The position numbers and the translations under genes are program-made. Positions 19,754 through 29,051 of a stretch of 64,000 bases of DNA are shown one piece after another. The notes below the pieces were generated by a model, which made no database searches, had not been told where the DNA came from, and saw nothing but the letters and a program-made list of their open reading frames with translations. The DNA is taken from assembly GCF_001879715.1 (NCBI RefSeq), contig NZ_MNBW01000005.1:186001-250000 (forward strand), given 5' to 3'. The DNA is from Nioella nitratireducens (GTDB lineage Bacteria > Pseudomonadota > Alphaproteobacteria > Rhodobacterales > Rhodobacteraceae). Each line of letters opens with the position of its first letter. Within the stretch, counting starts at the first letter, position 1.

Positions 19754-20623
19754 ATGACACAGGCGACACTCCTTTTCGGGATCGGCGCGGCAAAGGCAGG
19801 CACGACCTGGCTGTACCGCTATCTCGCCGCACACCCGCAAGTGCGCCTGCCTGCCGTCAAGGAACTGCATTACTTCGACACCTGCGAGACCGGCAAGTTT
19901 GACCGGCAACGCAACCGGATGGAGCGCGAATGCGCCCGCCGGGTCGAACGTCTGCCAACCGGGGACGTGCGGCTGGATCGGCGACTGAAGCGCGAGGTTG
20001 CGGGCTATCAGGGCTGGCTGGACGTGATCCGCGCCGGGCAGAACGACGCGGGCTATGTCGACTACCTGACGCGGGGGGCCGATACGGCGCGCGTGGTGGG
20101 CGACATCACCCCGGCCTATGCGACGCTGGCCGAGGCGAGCCTGTCGCGGATGGCGGCGCTTGCCCCGGTGACGCGGTTTGTTTTCCTGATGCGGGATCCG
20201 CTGGACCGGCTATGGTCGAACATCCGCATGGCCGCGACCCGGCGGGGCGGGGCGCTGGCCGACACGGCGGCGATGCTGCTGGACAAGGTGGTCGAGGGGC
20301 GCGACCGGACGCTGACGGACCGGTCCGATTACGCCGGAACGCTGGCGCGGCTGAACGCGGCTGTGGACCCCGCGAAGGTGTTCACCGCGTTTTACGAAAC
20401 CCTGTTTCAGCCCGACACGCTGGCGCGTCTGTGCGGCTTTCTGGGTATTGCCGAGCGGCCCGCGAATACCGAGGCGCGGGTGCATGTGGGCGAAGAGTTG
20501 AACATGACCGAGGCGCAGCGCGCCCGCGCATTGGCGTGGCTTGCTCCTCAATACGAGGCGGTTGCATCGCGGATGGGTCCGCTGCCCGCCCGCTGGACGG
20601 ATAACATGGAGGCGCTGGCATGA
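19754..20623 (+). CDS. Sulfotransferase family protein inserted between nuoC and nuoD
   Basis: A 289-residue PAPS-dependent sulfotransferase-like protein. The 5'-phosphosulfate loop is seen in [16 protein letters not shown] (about residues 9-24), and the 3'-phosphate-binding region in [13 protein letters not shown] near residue 145. [10 protein letters not shown] is typical of the heparan-sulfotransferase-like group. The acceptor is unknown. It starts 8 bp after nuoC and its stop overlaps the nuoD start, so it is translated inside the complex I operon although sulfotransferases have no known role in complex I. An upstream in-frame extension overlapping nuoC was not used. Confidence 0.82.
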   Translation: MTQATLLFGIGAAKAGTTWLYRYLAAHPQVRLPAVKELHYFDTCETGKFDRQRNRMERECARRVERLPTGDVRLDRRLKREVAGYQGWLDVIRAGQNDAGYVDYLTRGADTARVVGDITPAYATLAEASLSRMAALAPVTRFVFLMRDPLDRLWSNIRMAATRRGGALADTAAMLLDKVVEGRDRTLTDRSDYAGTLARLNAAVDPAKVFTAFYETLFQPDTLARLCGFLGIAERPANTEARVHVGEELNMTEAQRARALAWLAPQYEAVASRMGPLPARWTDNMEALA

Positions 20624-21843
20624 TGGATGGCGGCAAAGGCTTCGAAGACGCCCTGACAGGCGAACAGAAGATCCGGAATTTCAACATCAACTTCGGGCCT
20701 CAGCACCCGGCGGCGCACGGTGTGCTGCGTCTTGTGCTGGAGCTGGATGGCGAGATCGTGGAACGCTGCGACCCGCATATCGGGCTGCTGCATCGCGGGA
20801 CCGAGAAGTTGATGGAATCGCGCACCTATCTGCAAAACCTGCCCTATTTCGACCGGCTGGACTACGTGGCGCCGATGAACCAGGAACATGCCTGGTGTCT
20901 GGCCATCGAAAAGCTGACCGGCGTGGAAGTGCCGCGCCGGGCCAGCCTGATCCGGGTGCTTTACAGCGAGATCGGCCGGGTTCTGAACCACCTGCTGAAC
21001 GTGACCACGCAGGCCATGGACGTGGGGGCGCTGACGCCGCCGCTGTGGGGCTTCGAGGAACGCGAAAAGCTGATGGTGTTCTACGAGCGGGCTTGTGGCG
21101 CGCGCCTGCACGCAGCCTATTTCCGGCCCGGTGGTGTGCATCAGGATCTGCCGCCTGCGCTGATCGACGATATCGAGGAATGGGCCAACGCCTTTCCCAA
21201 AGTGCTGGACGACATCGACGGGCTGCTGACCGAGAACCGCATTTTCAAGCAGCGCAACGCCGATATTGGCGTCGTGACCGAGCAGGAGATCCTCGATTGG
21301 GGCTTTTCCGGCGTGATGGTGCGCGGCTCCGGTCTGGCGTGGGACTTGCGCCGAGCACAGCCCTATGAGTGCTATGACGAGTTCGACTTCCAGATCCCGG
21401 TGGGCAAGAACGGCGACTGCTACGACCGCTATCTTGTGCGAATGGAAGAGATGCGCCAGTCGGTGCACATCATTCATCAAGCCATCGAGAAACTGCGTGC
21501 GCCCGAGGGGCAGGGCGATATCCTGGCCCGTGGCAAGGTCACGCCGCCGAAGCGGAGCGACATGAAGACCTCGATGGAGGCGCTCATTCACCACTTCAAG
21601 CTGTACACCGAAGGGTTCCACGTGCCGGAAGGCGAGGTCTATGCCGCGGTGGAAGCGCCGAAGGGCGAGTTCGGCGTCTACCTTGTGGCGGATGGCACCA
21701 ACAAACCCTACAAGGCCAAGCTGCGCGCGCCCGGCTTCCTGCATTTGCAGGCGATGGACCACGTTGCCCGTGGCCATCAACTGGCTGACGTGGCCGCCAT
21801 CATCGGCACCATGGATGTCGTGTTCGGAGAAATCGACCGGTGA
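20620..21843 (+). CDS. nuoD: NADH-quinone oxidoreductase subunit D
   Basis: 49-kDa-type subunit forming the quinone cavity with NuoB. The 407-residue protein has [16 protein letters not shown] with the conserved quinone-contacting histidines, [18 protein letters not shown], and the C-terminal [13 protein letters not shown]. The start ATG overlaps the sulfotransferase stop (ATGA); a second ATG follows at once. Its stop overlaps the GTG of the next small membrane gene. Confidence 0.97.
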   Translation: MMDGGKGFEDALTGEQKIRNFNINFGPQHPAAHGVLRLVLELDGEIVERCDPHIGLLHRGTEKLMESRTYLQNLPYFDRLDYVAPMNQEHAWCLAIEKLTGVEVPRRASLIRVLYSEIGRVLNHLLNVTTQAMDVGALTPPLWGFEEREKLMVFYERACGARLHAAYFRPGGVHQDLPPALIDDIEEWANAFPKVLDDIDGLLTENRIFKQRNADIGVVTEQEILDWGFSGVMVRGSGLAWDLRRAQPYECYDEFDFQIPVGKNGDCYDRYLVRMEEMRQSVHIIHQAIEKLRAPEGQGDILARGKVTPPKRSDMKTSMEALIHHFKLYTEGFHVPEGEVYAAVEAPKGEFGVYLVADGTNKPYKAKLRAPGFLHLQAMDHVARGHQLADVAAIIGTMDVVFGEIDR

Positions 21844-22208
21844 GTCTGGCGCTTCTCACCACGATCTGCGGCGGGATCACGGTCGTGATCCTGACCATGC
21901 TGGCCTGGGCGTTCTGGAGCGATCCGGAACGCGGGCTGGCCCAAACCACGCATCGTGCCGAGAAGTTGCCGTCCGTGATGGCCGACCGCTACACCGCCTT
22001 CGCGGTTCTGGCGCTGGTCTTCACGCTCTACGGGGACGTGAACGTTTTGATCGCCCTGTTTGCCGTCTGCGCCTTCATGGGCTTTGCCGATGGTCTGATC
22101 TATGCCCGCGCCGGGCACCCGCATATGAAACACACGATCTCGGGCGTGTTGTCGACGGTGGCGCTTGCCATCGCTGTCGCCGCCCGTGTGACCGAAGGAG
22201 CCAGCTAA
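21840..22208 (+). CDS. Small membrane protein between nuoD and nuoE (unknown)
   Basis: A 122-residue protein with an N-terminal hydrophobic helix ([20 protein letters not shown]) and two or three more after residue 50 ([31 protein letters not shown], and [14 protein letters not shown]). No catalytic motif was recognised. It starts with GTG overlapping the nuoD TGA and ends overlapping the nuoE ATG, so it is tightly coupled to complex I genes. An assembly factor or membrane partner is possible but unproven. Confidence 0.75.
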   Translation: MSLALLTTICGGITVVILTMLAWAFWSDPERGLAQTTHRAEKLPSVMADRYTAFAVLALVFTLYGDVNVLIALFAVCAFMGFADGLIYARAGHPHMKHTISGVLSTVALAIAVAARVTEGAS

Positions 22209-23263
22209 TGCTTCGCCGCCTCTACCACGACCAGCCCGAAAGCTTTGCCTTCACCCCCGCCAACCTGGAATGGGCGCGGGCGCAGATCACGAAATACCCC
22301 GAGGATCGCGCCCAATCGGCGGTGATCCCCTTGCTGTGGCGCGCGCAGGAACAGGAAGGCTGGCTGACCAAACCGGCGATCGAGCACGTGGCGGACATGC
22401 TGGGCATGGCCTATATCCGCGCGCTGGAAGTGGCGACCTTTTATTTCATGTTCCAGTTGCAGCCGGTGGGCAGCATCGCGCATGTGCAGGTCTGCGGCAC
22501 CACCTCTTGCATGATCTGCGGCGCGGAAGACCTGATCGCTGTCTGCAAGGACAAGATCGCGGCGAATGCGCATGAGCTGTCGACGGATGGCACCTTCAGC
22601 TGGGAAGAGGTTGAATGCCTCGGGGCCTGCGCGAACGCGCCGATGGTGCAGATTGGCAAGGATTACTACGAAGACCTGACCGCCGAAAGGTTCGGCTGGA
22701 TTCTGGACGAACTGGCCGCTGGCCGCGTGCCGACACCGGGGCCGCAGAACGGGCGCTACGCGTCCGAGCCGCTGTCGGGGCTGACGTCGCTGACGGATCA
22801 CGAAGCAGGGCGCGACAGCTTGAACGCCTCGGCCCGTCTGGCGACGGATATTGGCGATACGGTCAAGCGCATCGACGGTACCGAAGTGCCGCTCTTGGCG
22901 CCGTGGGGCAAGCAATCGGGCGCCGATGACGAGGAGGCGCCCGCCGCCGCCGCTGCGCCCGCGCCCGCGCCCGCGCCGGAACCGTCGCCCGCAGCGCCCA
23001 CGCCCGCCGCAGAGGCCGAGGAAAGCGAACCGGAACTGTTGTCCGGCCCCCGCGAAGGCCGCGCGCCCGATGACCTCAAGAAGATTTCCGGCGTCGGTCC
23101 CAAGCTGGAAGGCATGTTGAACGAGCTTGGCTTTTACCACTACGACCAGATCGCCCAGTGGGGCCCGTCCGAGATTGCATGGGTCGACGCCCGCCTGACC
23201 TTCAAGGGCCGCATCGAGCGTGACAATTGGGTCGCACAGGCGACCGAACTGGCCAAGGGCTGA
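22208..23263 (+). CDS. nuoE: NuoE with C-terminal helix-hairpin-helix extension
   Basis: Residues 1 to about 170 are the thioredoxin-like 24-kDa complex I subunit: [16 protein letters not shown] and [10 protein letters not shown] provide the four ligands of the 2Fe-2S cluster N1a. Ordinary NuoE is 160-240 residues; this one has 351. An Ala/Pro-rich linker (about 240-275) leads to a domain at residues 288-351 ([20 protein letters not shown], then [22 protein letters not shown]). This resembles the helix-3-turn-helix/HhH domain annotated as 5' DNA nuclease-like in Rhodobacterales. The same domain ends two other proteins encoded just downstream. Its function in complex I is unknown. The ATG overlaps the preceding TAA. 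Confidence 0.93.
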   Translation: MLRRLYHDQPESFAFTPANLEWARAQITKYPEDRAQSAVIPLLWRAQEQEGWLTKPAIEHVADMLGMAYIRALEVATFYFMFQLQPVGSIAHVQVCGTTSCMICGAEDLIAVCKDKIAANAHELSTDGTFSWEEVECLGACANAPMVQIGKDYYEDLTAERFGWILDELAAGRVPTPGPQNGRYASEPLSGLTSLTDHEAGRDSLNASARLATDIGDTVKRIDGTEVPLLAPWGKQSGADDEEAPAAAAAPAPAPAPEPSPAAPTPAAEAEESEPELLSGPREGRAPDDLKKISGVGPKLEGMLNELGFYHYDQIAQWGPSEIAWVDARLTFKGRIERDNWVAQATELAKG

Positions 23264-23376
23264 TTCGCGCCGCTTTCGTCATGATCGAAATCCCGGCACT
23301 CTGCTGAAAAACGCAAGGGCAGGTCGCAGCCATACCAATAGGGTGCGACTGGCCCCGGCAAGAGCAGGAGGCGCCC

Positions 23377-24075
23377 GTGATCCACGATTACGATGGCATG
23401 TTCAACGGCCATGTGCAGCAGGCCGAGAAGCGTCAGGCCAATGCCGACGTTCTGACCGAGATTTTGTGGCGCTACGTGCAGCCCAAATCGGTGATCGACC
23501 TTGGATGCGGGTTGGGGTTCTTCCTGAATGCCTGCAAGGGGCGCGGGGCCAGCATCCAGGGCATTGACGGCGATTGGGTCGATACCGAAACGATGGTGAT
23601 CCCCAAATCCCGCTTTAAAACCGCCAACCTGAATCAGCCTTTTACCGCGTCGAAGCGCTATGATCTGGCCGCGACCATCGAAGTGGCCGAGCATCTGGTG
23701 CCCGAGCGGTCCGAGGGGTTCGTGAGTGATCTTTGCGCCTTGTCCGACGTGGTGCTGTTTTCCGCCGGGGTGCCCGATCAGGGCGGCGCAGGGCATGTCA
23801 ACCTGCGCTGGCAGGGCGAATGGGCCGAGATGTTCGCCGCCCAAGGCTATGCCTGTTTCGACCCGATCCGCCGCCGCATGGCCGCGTTTGACCGGGCCTA
23901 TCCGTGGCTGATGCAGAATATCCTGCTTTATGTGAAAGAGGGCGTCGAGATCAGCCCCTTTCTGGAAGAGCACAGGACAGTTCCGCGCGCTGCCTCAACA
24001 ATAGGCTATTGGCACTATCGGAAACGGATAAAGATCCTGCGGCAGCGGATTCGGGCGCTTCGGGACGGCGAATAG
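23377..24075 (+). CDS. Class I SAM-dependent methyltransferase
   Basis: A 232-residue protein with the SAM-binding glycine motif IDLGCGLGFFLNAC near residues 40-55 and an acidic motif II in IQGIDGDWVD. TIEVAEHLVPER and VLFSAGVPDQGGAGHVNLRW fit the Methyltransf_23-type small-molecule or sugar methyltransferases. The GTG start at 23377 follows GCAGGAGGCG. It lies inside the nuo cluster between nuoE and the two nuoE-tail paralogues. Substrate unknown. Confidence 0.8.
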   Translation: MIHDYDGMFNGHVQQAEKRQANADVLTEILWRYVQPKSVIDLGCGLGFFLNACKGRGASIQGIDGDWVDTETMVIPKSRFKTANLNQPFTASKRYDLAATIEVAEHLVPERSEGFVSDLCALSDVVLFSAGVPDQGGAGHVNLRWQGEWAEMFAAQGYACFDPIRRRMAAFDRAYPWLMQNILLYVKEGVEISPFLEEHRTVPRAASTIGYWHYRKRIKILRQRIRALRDGE

Positions 24076-24157
24076 GCCCTGTTTCCTGAATAATCCTTCA
24101 CAGTGCGGCCCAGAGTGGTGTCTACTTTCCCCAACACAACGTGAAGGGAGAGGGATC

Positions 24158-24874
24158 ATGTCCATGGATCAGGACCAGACCGAATGTGAGCGCAATTGCC
24201 TGTATGGCGGCATGGCCGTGGGCATCGGGGTGCTGCTGCTGCTGCGCTTCGCCGCGGGGTGGGGCTGGCTTTTGGCGCTGGTGCTTGGCATCGCGATTGC
24301 GGTGCTGGCGGTGGTGGTGTTGCGCAGCCTTCTGTGCTCTGGCGGCTCGACCGCTGCACCGCGTTCGACGTCGCCAGCCGCAGCACCGCCGACCGAGCGG
24401 ACCGAAGCGCCCGCCGCAGGGGCCGCCGCCGCCGCGCCAGAGCCTGCTCCTGTGCCCGCCCCGGAGCCGGAGCGTGAGGCGGACGTGACAGATGAGCCCC
24501 CCGCGCCCGCGCCGACGCCAACCCCGGAAGAGCCCCCCGCACCGGCCACCCCGGTTGCCGTGTCGAGTGCGGGTTCCGACGACGCGGCCACGCAGCCCGA
24601 GGGGCTGTCTGCGGCGCGGGATGGCGGGCCGGATGACCTCAAGAAGATCAAGGGGGTGGGGCCGAAGCTGGAAGACTTGCTGCACACGCTCGGTATTTAT
24701 CACTTTGACCAGATCGCCGCGTGGGGACCGGCGGAAGTGGCGTGGATGGATGACAACCTGAAGGGGTTCAAGGGTCGTGTGACCCGCGACGACTGGGTGG
24801 CGCAGGCAGGGCTTTTGGCCGCAGGGGGAGAGACGGATTTCTCAAGAAAAGTTGACGATGGCGATGTATACTGA
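24158..24874 (+). CDS. Membrane-anchored protein with NuoE-type C-terminal HhH domain
   Basis: A 238-residue protein: cytoplasmic start (MSMDQDQTECERNCLYGG), a hydrophobic region at about 19-62 compatible with two helices, a long Ala/Pro/Glu linker, and a C-terminal domain from residue 159 (DDLKKIKGVGPKLEDLLHTL, FDQIAAWGPAEVAWMDDNL, RDDWVAQAGLLA). The last domain is close to that of NuoE. GAAGGGAGAGGG precedes the ATG. A weak promoter-like TTCACA/TCTACT lies upstream. Role unknown; membrane tethering of the shared domain near complex I is a reasonable hypothesis only. Confidence 0.8.
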   Translation: MSMDQDQTECERNCLYGGMAVGIGVLLLLRFAAGWGWLLALVLGIAIAVLAVVVLRSLLCSGGSTAAPRSTSPAAAPPTERTEAPAAGAAAAAPEPAPVPAPEPEREADVTDEPPAPAPTPTPEEPPAPATPVAVSSAGSDDAATQPEGLSAARDGGPDDLKKIKGVGPKLEDLLHTLGIYHFDQIAAWGPAEVAWMDDNLKGFKGRVTRDDWVAQAGLLAAGGETDFSRKVDDGDVY

Positions 24875-24916
24875 GGCGCGGGAGGCCCTCAACCAAAGCT
24901 TGAAAGGACCACTGAC

Positions 24917-25519
24917 ATGAAGCTTGCAGAAGACATCTGGCTGGGATCTGTCGCGGCCCGGGATTCTCTTGTTGCGGCCGCGAATTACTCGGTTGCCTTC
25001 TACGGAAATGCTGCGGTGCAGAGCTGGACCCTGGGTCTCTCGGCGCCGATGGTGTTCTGGTCGGCCATGGCCCGCGCGGTCGAAAACCACGACGCGGCGA
25101 ACGAGACCGCAAGCGACCCCAAGGGTGTGGCGACCAATCCGGCCCCGGTCCTGCGCGCCGTCGAAACCGCGCCTGCCGAGGCCCCCGTGCCTGCCGAGGA
25201 CATTGCGGCACCTGTTGCCGTGGCCCTTGTCGAACCCGTTGCCGCACCGCCTGCCGCCGACCCCGCCCCGACCGAGGCCCCGGTTGTCGGGCCACATCTG
25301 CTGGACGCCCCGCGCGGTGGCACGGCGGATGACCTGAAACTGGTCAAGGGGATCGGCGCGAAGATGGAGGCCAGCCTGAACGAGTTCGGCATCTATCACT
25401 TCGACCAGATCGCCGGTCTGGACGAGGCCGGGATCGCGTGGATTGACGAAAACCTGCCGGGCTTCAAGCGCAACTGTGCCCGGTTCGACGTGGTGGGCAG
25501 CGCCAAGGGCCTGCTCTGA
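24917..25519 (+). CDS. Second stand-alone protein with NuoE-type C-terminal domain
   Basis: A 200-residue protein starting MKLAEDIWLGSVAARDSLVA; residues 1-55 are helical and moderately hydrophobic but not a clear membrane helix or signal peptide. An Ala/Pro linker follows, and from residue 138 the shared domain reads DDLKLVKGIGAKMEASLNEF, FDQIAGLDEAGIAWIDENLP. Compared with NuoE it lacks the terminal RDNWVAQA block, so it is the most divergent copy. TTGAAAGGACC lies before the ATG. An intrinsic terminator follows the gene. Function unknown. Confidence 0.78.
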   Translation: MKLAEDIWLGSVAARDSLVAAANYSVAFYGNAAVQSWTLGLSAPMVFWSAMARAVENHDAANETASDPKGVATNPAPVLRAVETAPAEAPVPAEDIAAPVAVALVEPVAAPPAADPAPTEAPVVGPHLLDAPRGGTADDLKLVKGIGAKMEASLNEFGIYHFDQIAGLDEAGIAWIDENLPGFKRNCARFDVVGSAKGLL

Positions 25520-25545
25520 TCCCCGTCAGACCGCCAGACCCAGAC

Positions 25546-25575
25546 AAGCGCGCCGCTCCGCCGGCGCGCTTTTCC
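25546..25575 (+). terminator. Intrinsic terminator inside the nuo cluster
   Basis: AAGCGCGCCG (25546-25555) pairs exactly with CGGCGCGCTT (25562-25571) around a six-base loop and is followed by TTCC, so the transcript ends in a short U-run. It implies reduced read-through from the nuoE part to nuoF. Confidence 0.65.
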
Positions 25576-25602
25576 GTCGCCCCGTGACCGATTTGAGGCG
25601 CA

Positions 25603-25624
25603 CGACAGTGGACATCCCCTGTCG
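25603..25624. other. Short inverted repeat before the DUF5337-like gene
   Basis: CGACAG (25603-25608) and CTGTCG (25619-25624) are exact inverse partners separated by ten bases. It could be a leader hairpin or an operator; nothing more can be said. Confidence 0.3.
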
Positions 25625-25680
25625 CTCTGCCGTAAACGGGGCCAAAGACACAAAGCCGCGTGCGTGACCCCAGCTTGTCC

Positions 25681-25911
25681 ATGGCCCAGACTCCCCAGAA
25701 ACCCCCCGCACAGGCCGCCAAGGCCCGGATCGCCGCAATCGTGATGGCCGCGACGATGGTGCTGTGGATGGGCGCGCAGGTTCTGGGCGGTCGATTGGGC
25801 CTGCCGACACGCTACGCGTTTCTGTTCGACCTTGCGGCAATTGCGGCTCTGGTCTGGGCGCTGATCGTCACGTATCAGGTCTGGCAAGCCCGCCGCGCAG
25901 AAAGGGACTGA
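25681..25911 (+). CDS. Small membrane protein (DUF5337-like) upstream of nuoF
   Basis: A 76-residue protein with two hydrophobic helices ([20 protein letters not shown] and [18 protein letters not shown]) and a basic end (QARRAERD). Size, topology and position just before nuoF fit a Rhodobacterales family I recall as DUF5337; this is memory-based, not searched. The ATG at 25681 was preferred over an in-frame GTG at 25660. It ends 2 bp before nuoF. Confidence 0.7.
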   Translation: MAQTPQKPPAQAAKARIAAIVMAATMVLWMGAQVLGGRLGLPTRYAFLFDLAAIAALVWALIVTYQVWQARRAERD

Positions 25912-25913
25912 GG

Positions 25914-27212
25914 ATGCTTCAGGATCAAGACCGTATCTTTACCAACATCTACGGGATGCATGACCGGAACCTTGCCGGCGCCAAGGCGCGCGGCCATTGG
26001 GACGGCACCAAGGACCTGATCGGCCTCGGTCGCGACAAGATCGTCGAGATCATGAAGGCGTCGGGCCTGCGCGGCCGTGGCGGGGCCGGGTTCCCGACCG
26101 GTCTGAAATGGTCCTTCATGCCCAAGGAGAGCGACGGGCGTCCGGCCTATCTCGTGGTGAACGCCGACGAATCCGAGCCCGGCACCTGCAAGGACCGGGA
26201 AATCATGCGCAACGATCCGCATACGCTGATCGAAGGCTGCCTGATCGCCAGCTTCGCCATGAACGCAAACGCGGCCTACATCTACATCCGTGGTGAATAC
26301 ATCCGAGAGCGCGAGGCGCTGCAAGCCGCGATCGACGAAGCGTATGACGCGGGCCTGATCGGCAAGAATGCCTGCGGTTCTGGCTTTGATTTCGACCTGT
26401 ATCTGCATCACGGCGCCGGGGCCTATATCTGCGGCGAGGAAACCGCCCTGATCGAAAGCCTTGAAGGCAAGAAGGGGATGCCCCGGATGAAACCGCCGTT
26501 CCCGGCGGGTGCGGGCCTGTATGGCTGCCCGACCACGGTGAACAATGTCGAATCCATCGCCGTTGTGCCGACCATCCTGCGCCGTGGTGCAGAGTGGTTT
26601 GCAGGTTTCGGCCGGGCCAACAATGCCGGCACCAAGCTGTTTGCGGTATCGGGCCATGTCAACAATCCCTGCGTCGTGGAAGAAGCCATGTCGATCAGCT
26701 TCGAGGAGTTGATCGAGACCCATTGCGGCGGCATTCGCGGCGGCTGGGACAACCTGTTGGCGGTCATTCCGGGCGGGTCGTCCGTGCCGTGCGTGCGCGG
26801 TGAGAACATGCGCGATGCGATCATGGATTTCGACTATCTGCGCGGAGAGCTTGGCTCGGGCCTCGGCACCGCTGCCGTGATTGTCATGGACAAGTCGACG
26901 GATATCGTGAAGGCGATCTGGCGTCTGTCCAAGTTCTACAAGCACGAAAGCTGTGGCCAGTGCACGCCCTGCCGTGAAGGCACCGGTTGGATGATGCGCG
27001 TCATGGATCGCCTGGTGCGTGGCGAGGCCGAGATGGAAGAGATCGACATGCTGTGGGACGTGACCAAGCAGGTCGAAGGCCACACGATCTGCGCCCTTGG
27101 CGACGCGGCGGCCTGGCCGATCCAGGGCCTGATCCGCAATTTCCGCCCCGAGATCGAAGACCGGATCAAGGCGCAGAAGGCGGGCCGCGTCAGCGCGGTC
27201 GCGGCGGAGTAA
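25914..27212 (+). CDS. nuoF: NADH-quinone oxidoreductase subunit F
   Basis: The NADH-oxidising, FMN- and 4Fe-4S-binding subunit. The 432-residue protein contains the FMN/NADH site [16 protein letters not shown] (about residue 50), [27 protein letters not shown], and cluster N3 ligands in [15 protein letters not shown] plus a later cysteine in [13 protein letters not shown]. Full family length. GGACTGAGG precedes the ATG. Together with NuoE and NuoG it makes up the electron input module. Confidence 0.97.
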   Translation: MLQDQDRIFTNIYGMHDRNLAGAKARGHWDGTKDLIGLGRDKIVEIMKASGLRGRGGAGFPTGLKWSFMPKESDGRPAYLVVNADESEPGTCKDREIMRNDPHTLIEGCLIASFAMNANAAYIYIRGEYIREREALQAAIDEAYDAGLIGKNACGSGFDFDLYLHHGAGAYICGEETALIESLEGKKGMPRMKPPFPAGAGLYGCPTTVNNVESIAVVPTILRRGAEWFAGFGRANNAGTKLFAVSGHVNNPCVVEEAMSISFEELIETHCGGIRGGWDNLLAVIPGGSSVPCVRGENMRDAIMDFDYLRGELGSGLGTAAVIVMDKSTDIVKAIWRLSKFYKHESCGQCTPCREGTGWMMRVMDRLVRGEAEMEEIDMLWDVTKQVEGHTICALGDAAAWPIQGLIRNFRPEIEDRIKAQKAGRVSAVAAE

Positions 27213-27217
27213 CGGCG

Positions 27218-27637
27218 ATGGGGCGTGGCGCGGTCTGGGTTTCTCTTGTCCTCGCCACGGCAAACCCGGCCTTTGCCGAAAGTCATTTTTCCGATCCAGA
27301 CGTCGCGCTGGAACGCAGTGTGCGCGACGATGATCGCGGCGTGCGCGCCATTATTCGGTACCGGCCCGAGGTAATGACCGGCGGACAGGACGAGATCGTC
27401 AACGATGACGGCTCGGTCTCGACCCTGTATTGGGACGGTTTTGTTGGCCAGTTTTCCGCCGAGATCGTTGAAGGTCACGTTGAAGGCCTAGAGGCCGAAG
27501 CATTCCTGAGAGAAGCCGCCGTGGCCGTTTGTCCCTCGGTCGACAAGGATGTGCTTGACGCGGCTTGGGTCTTGGTGCGCGACGCGACCCTGTCGCTTTT
27601 CGCGCAATGTCCCGAGGTGGACGAGACCTTGCGTTGA
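27218..27637 (+). CDS. Small exported protein after nuoF (unknown)
   Basis: A 139-residue protein with an apparent signal peptide (MGRGAVWVSLVLATANPAFA, cut before ESHF). Two cysteines occur in the mature part (VAVCPSVDKDV and LFAQCPEVDE), possibly a disulfide. The body is acidic, with no motif I recognise. It begins 5 bp after the nuoF stop, so it is co-transcribed. Periplasmic location is inferred from the leader only. Confidence 0.65.
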   Translation: MGRGAVWVSLVLATANPAFAESHFSDPDVALERSVRDDDRGVRAIIRYRPEVMTGGQDEIVNDDGSVSTLYWDGFVGQFSAEIVEGHVEGLEAEAFLREAAVAVCPSVDKDVLDAAWVLVRDATLSLFAQCPEVDETLR

Positions 27638-27970
27638 CAGGATGCGTCACGCCTTGGCCGCATCGCACAGGACGGTGGTCTGCCGTCCTGCCTGTTTCTT
27701 GTTGCCATCCATGGGGCGCCGTGTCGGGTGCGATCCAGTGGCGCTTCGGGTGAAATATTCGGATTTGGCCAACGAGAGCGATCCGAGGCGGCTGTCGCGA
27801 TTGGCGGCGCACCTGTGCCGTCGGCTGGGTGCGAAATAAATCTGCGCGCGACAATTCAAAAACTCCTCGATCCGGCCAGATGACCCGGCCATGCGCTGTG
27901 CCGCCGTGAAAGGTCGACGCGCACGGTTGGCGTCGCTAAAGTTTCGCCATGGCGCAGAGTGGAGCACGCG
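27638..27970 (+). other. Intergenic gap in the nuo cluster
   Basis: 333 bp without a gene I can support. A stem CAGGACGG (27668-27675) / CCGTCCTG (27683-27690) followed by a pyrimidine-rich stretch may be a weak terminator. A 42-codon frame from ATG 27711 (MGRRVGCDPVALRVKYSDLA onward) is open but has no ribosome-binding site. Confidence 0.45.
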
Positions 27971-28255
27971 ATGTTTGATTTATGGGATATTTTCACGCCG
28001 TCGGGCATTGAGGGCAGTCGCCGTATGCGGCTGTTCACGGGCGGCATCGGGGCATTGATCGGGGGCGGGATCGGCTTTCTGGCGGCCAAGATCGCGGGAG
28101 GCGCTCTCCTCGACATGGTGAGCTATACCGCCGCCGGGGCGTTGATCTGCGGTTTGCTGGCCGCGCTTTTTTCGGCGTTGGTGATCGCATTTCTGGCGGC
28201 GGCGGTTGCCTGCGGTGCCGTGGTTCTGTGGCAGACCTATCTGGGCGGGTCTTGA
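27971..28255 (+). CDS. Small glycine-rich membrane protein (unknown)
   Basis: A 94-residue protein with a short polar start (MFDLWDIFTPSGIEGSRRMR) and three hydrophobic segments rich in Gly/Ala (GGIGALIGGGIGFLAAKI; SYTAAGALICGLLAALF; LVIAFLAAAVACGAVVLW). TGGAG lies a few bases before the ATG; an in-frame GTG at 27959 is an alternative start. No family recognised. Located among small membrane genes between nuoF and nuoG. Confidence 0.6.
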   Translation: MFDLWDIFTPSGIEGSRRMRLFTGGIGALIGGGIGFLAAKIAGGALLDMVSYTAAGALICGLLAALFSALVIAFLAAAVACGAVVLWQTYLGGS

Positions 28256-28286
28256 TGCAACTGGCCAAGATGGACGAGACTTGGCG

Positions 28287-28496
28287 GTGAAGCGTTATCC
28301 AGACATGCGCCGCACCGCAGGTGACCGGGATCTACCGGTGCGCCTGTTCATACTCGCGGCCGTCGGTTCCCTTATCGCGTCACTGGCCTTCGGGCTGTGG
28401 GCGTTGAACAACGATGTCGGGGCGTGCATCGACCCGGACCACGGCCGATTTGCAGTCGTGGTCGCGTGCGAAACCCCGGAATCCCCCTTTCGATAG
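28287..28496 (+). CDS. Small single-pass membrane protein (unknown)
   Basis: About 69 residues: basic start (KRYPDMRRTAGDRDLPVR), one hydrophobic helix (LFILAAVGSLIASLAFGLWA) and a short tail with two cysteines (GACIDPDHG, VACETPESPF). The start is uncertain: GTG 28287 is used, ATG 28305 is equally possible, and neither has a good Shine-Dalgarno. The tail may form a disulfide if periplasmic. Low to moderate confidence that it is expressed. Confidence 0.45.
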   Translation: MKRYPDMRRTAGDRDLPVRLFILAAVGSLIASLAFGLWALNNDVGACIDPDHGRFAVVVACETPESPFR

Positions 28497-28622
28497 ATCG
28501 GCAACAGGCGGTGACCCGCCTGCCACAAACAGTTGATGATGCCCCCCGAACGCATTAGAATCGCCACAAAACAAGCCCCGGGCGAACCTGGGCCGGTGTG
28601 TGTATAGCGCCAGGAGGCGGCA

Positions 28623-28916
28623 GTGGCAGATCAACGGATGCAAGGCGGCGAGCGGCCGCTTCTGACCGGGTTTTACCGTCTTTGGATGGTGGCGGTGTTC
28701 CTTGGCCTCATCGGGGTGGGCGTCTGGCTTGGCTATACGTGGGGAATCGGCGGTTCGATTCTGGGCGCAGTGATTGGCACGGTGCTGGCGGGAATGGTGA
28801 TGATGGTGCTCAACACCCCGGAAAAGCTGGAGGCCGCAATTTATACGACGCTCGGCTTTACCTTCCTTGCTCTGCTGATCTACGCGATCATCGCATTCTG
28901 GGGCGTGCGGCTCTGA
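28623..28916 (+). CDS. Small three-helix membrane protein (unknown)
   Basis: A 97-residue protein with hydrophobic helices at about 20-38 (WMVAVFLGLIGVGVWLGY), 43-62 (GGSILGAVIGTVLAGMVMMV) and 72-94 (ATYTT-like region then FLALLIYAIIAFWGV). GTG start with a strong CAGGAGG eight bases upstream. It has no recognised motif and sits before the DUF5333-like gene and nuoG. Confidence 0.6.
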   Translation: MADQRMQGGERPLLTGFYRLWMVAVFLGLIGVGVWLGYTWGIGGSILGAVIGTVLAGMVMMVLNTPEKLEAAIYTTLGFTFLALLIYAIIAFWGVRL

Positions 28917-29051
28917 CTCTGGCCGCGACGATCCTGCCGGTTCGGCAGATTCAGGCCCGGATGGTGGCCCGAGTGGCGTTGATATTGAATATCATTCACC
29001 TCTGACCCCATTTAGCCTTTGCACCGAGTCAAGTTGGAAGGATTTTCCTTG

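Noticed and set aside
27711-27839. 42-codon ORF between nuoF and nuoG
   Set aside because: No ribosome-binding site, no hydrophobic or signal pattern, and no recognised similarity; left as part of the intergenic description.
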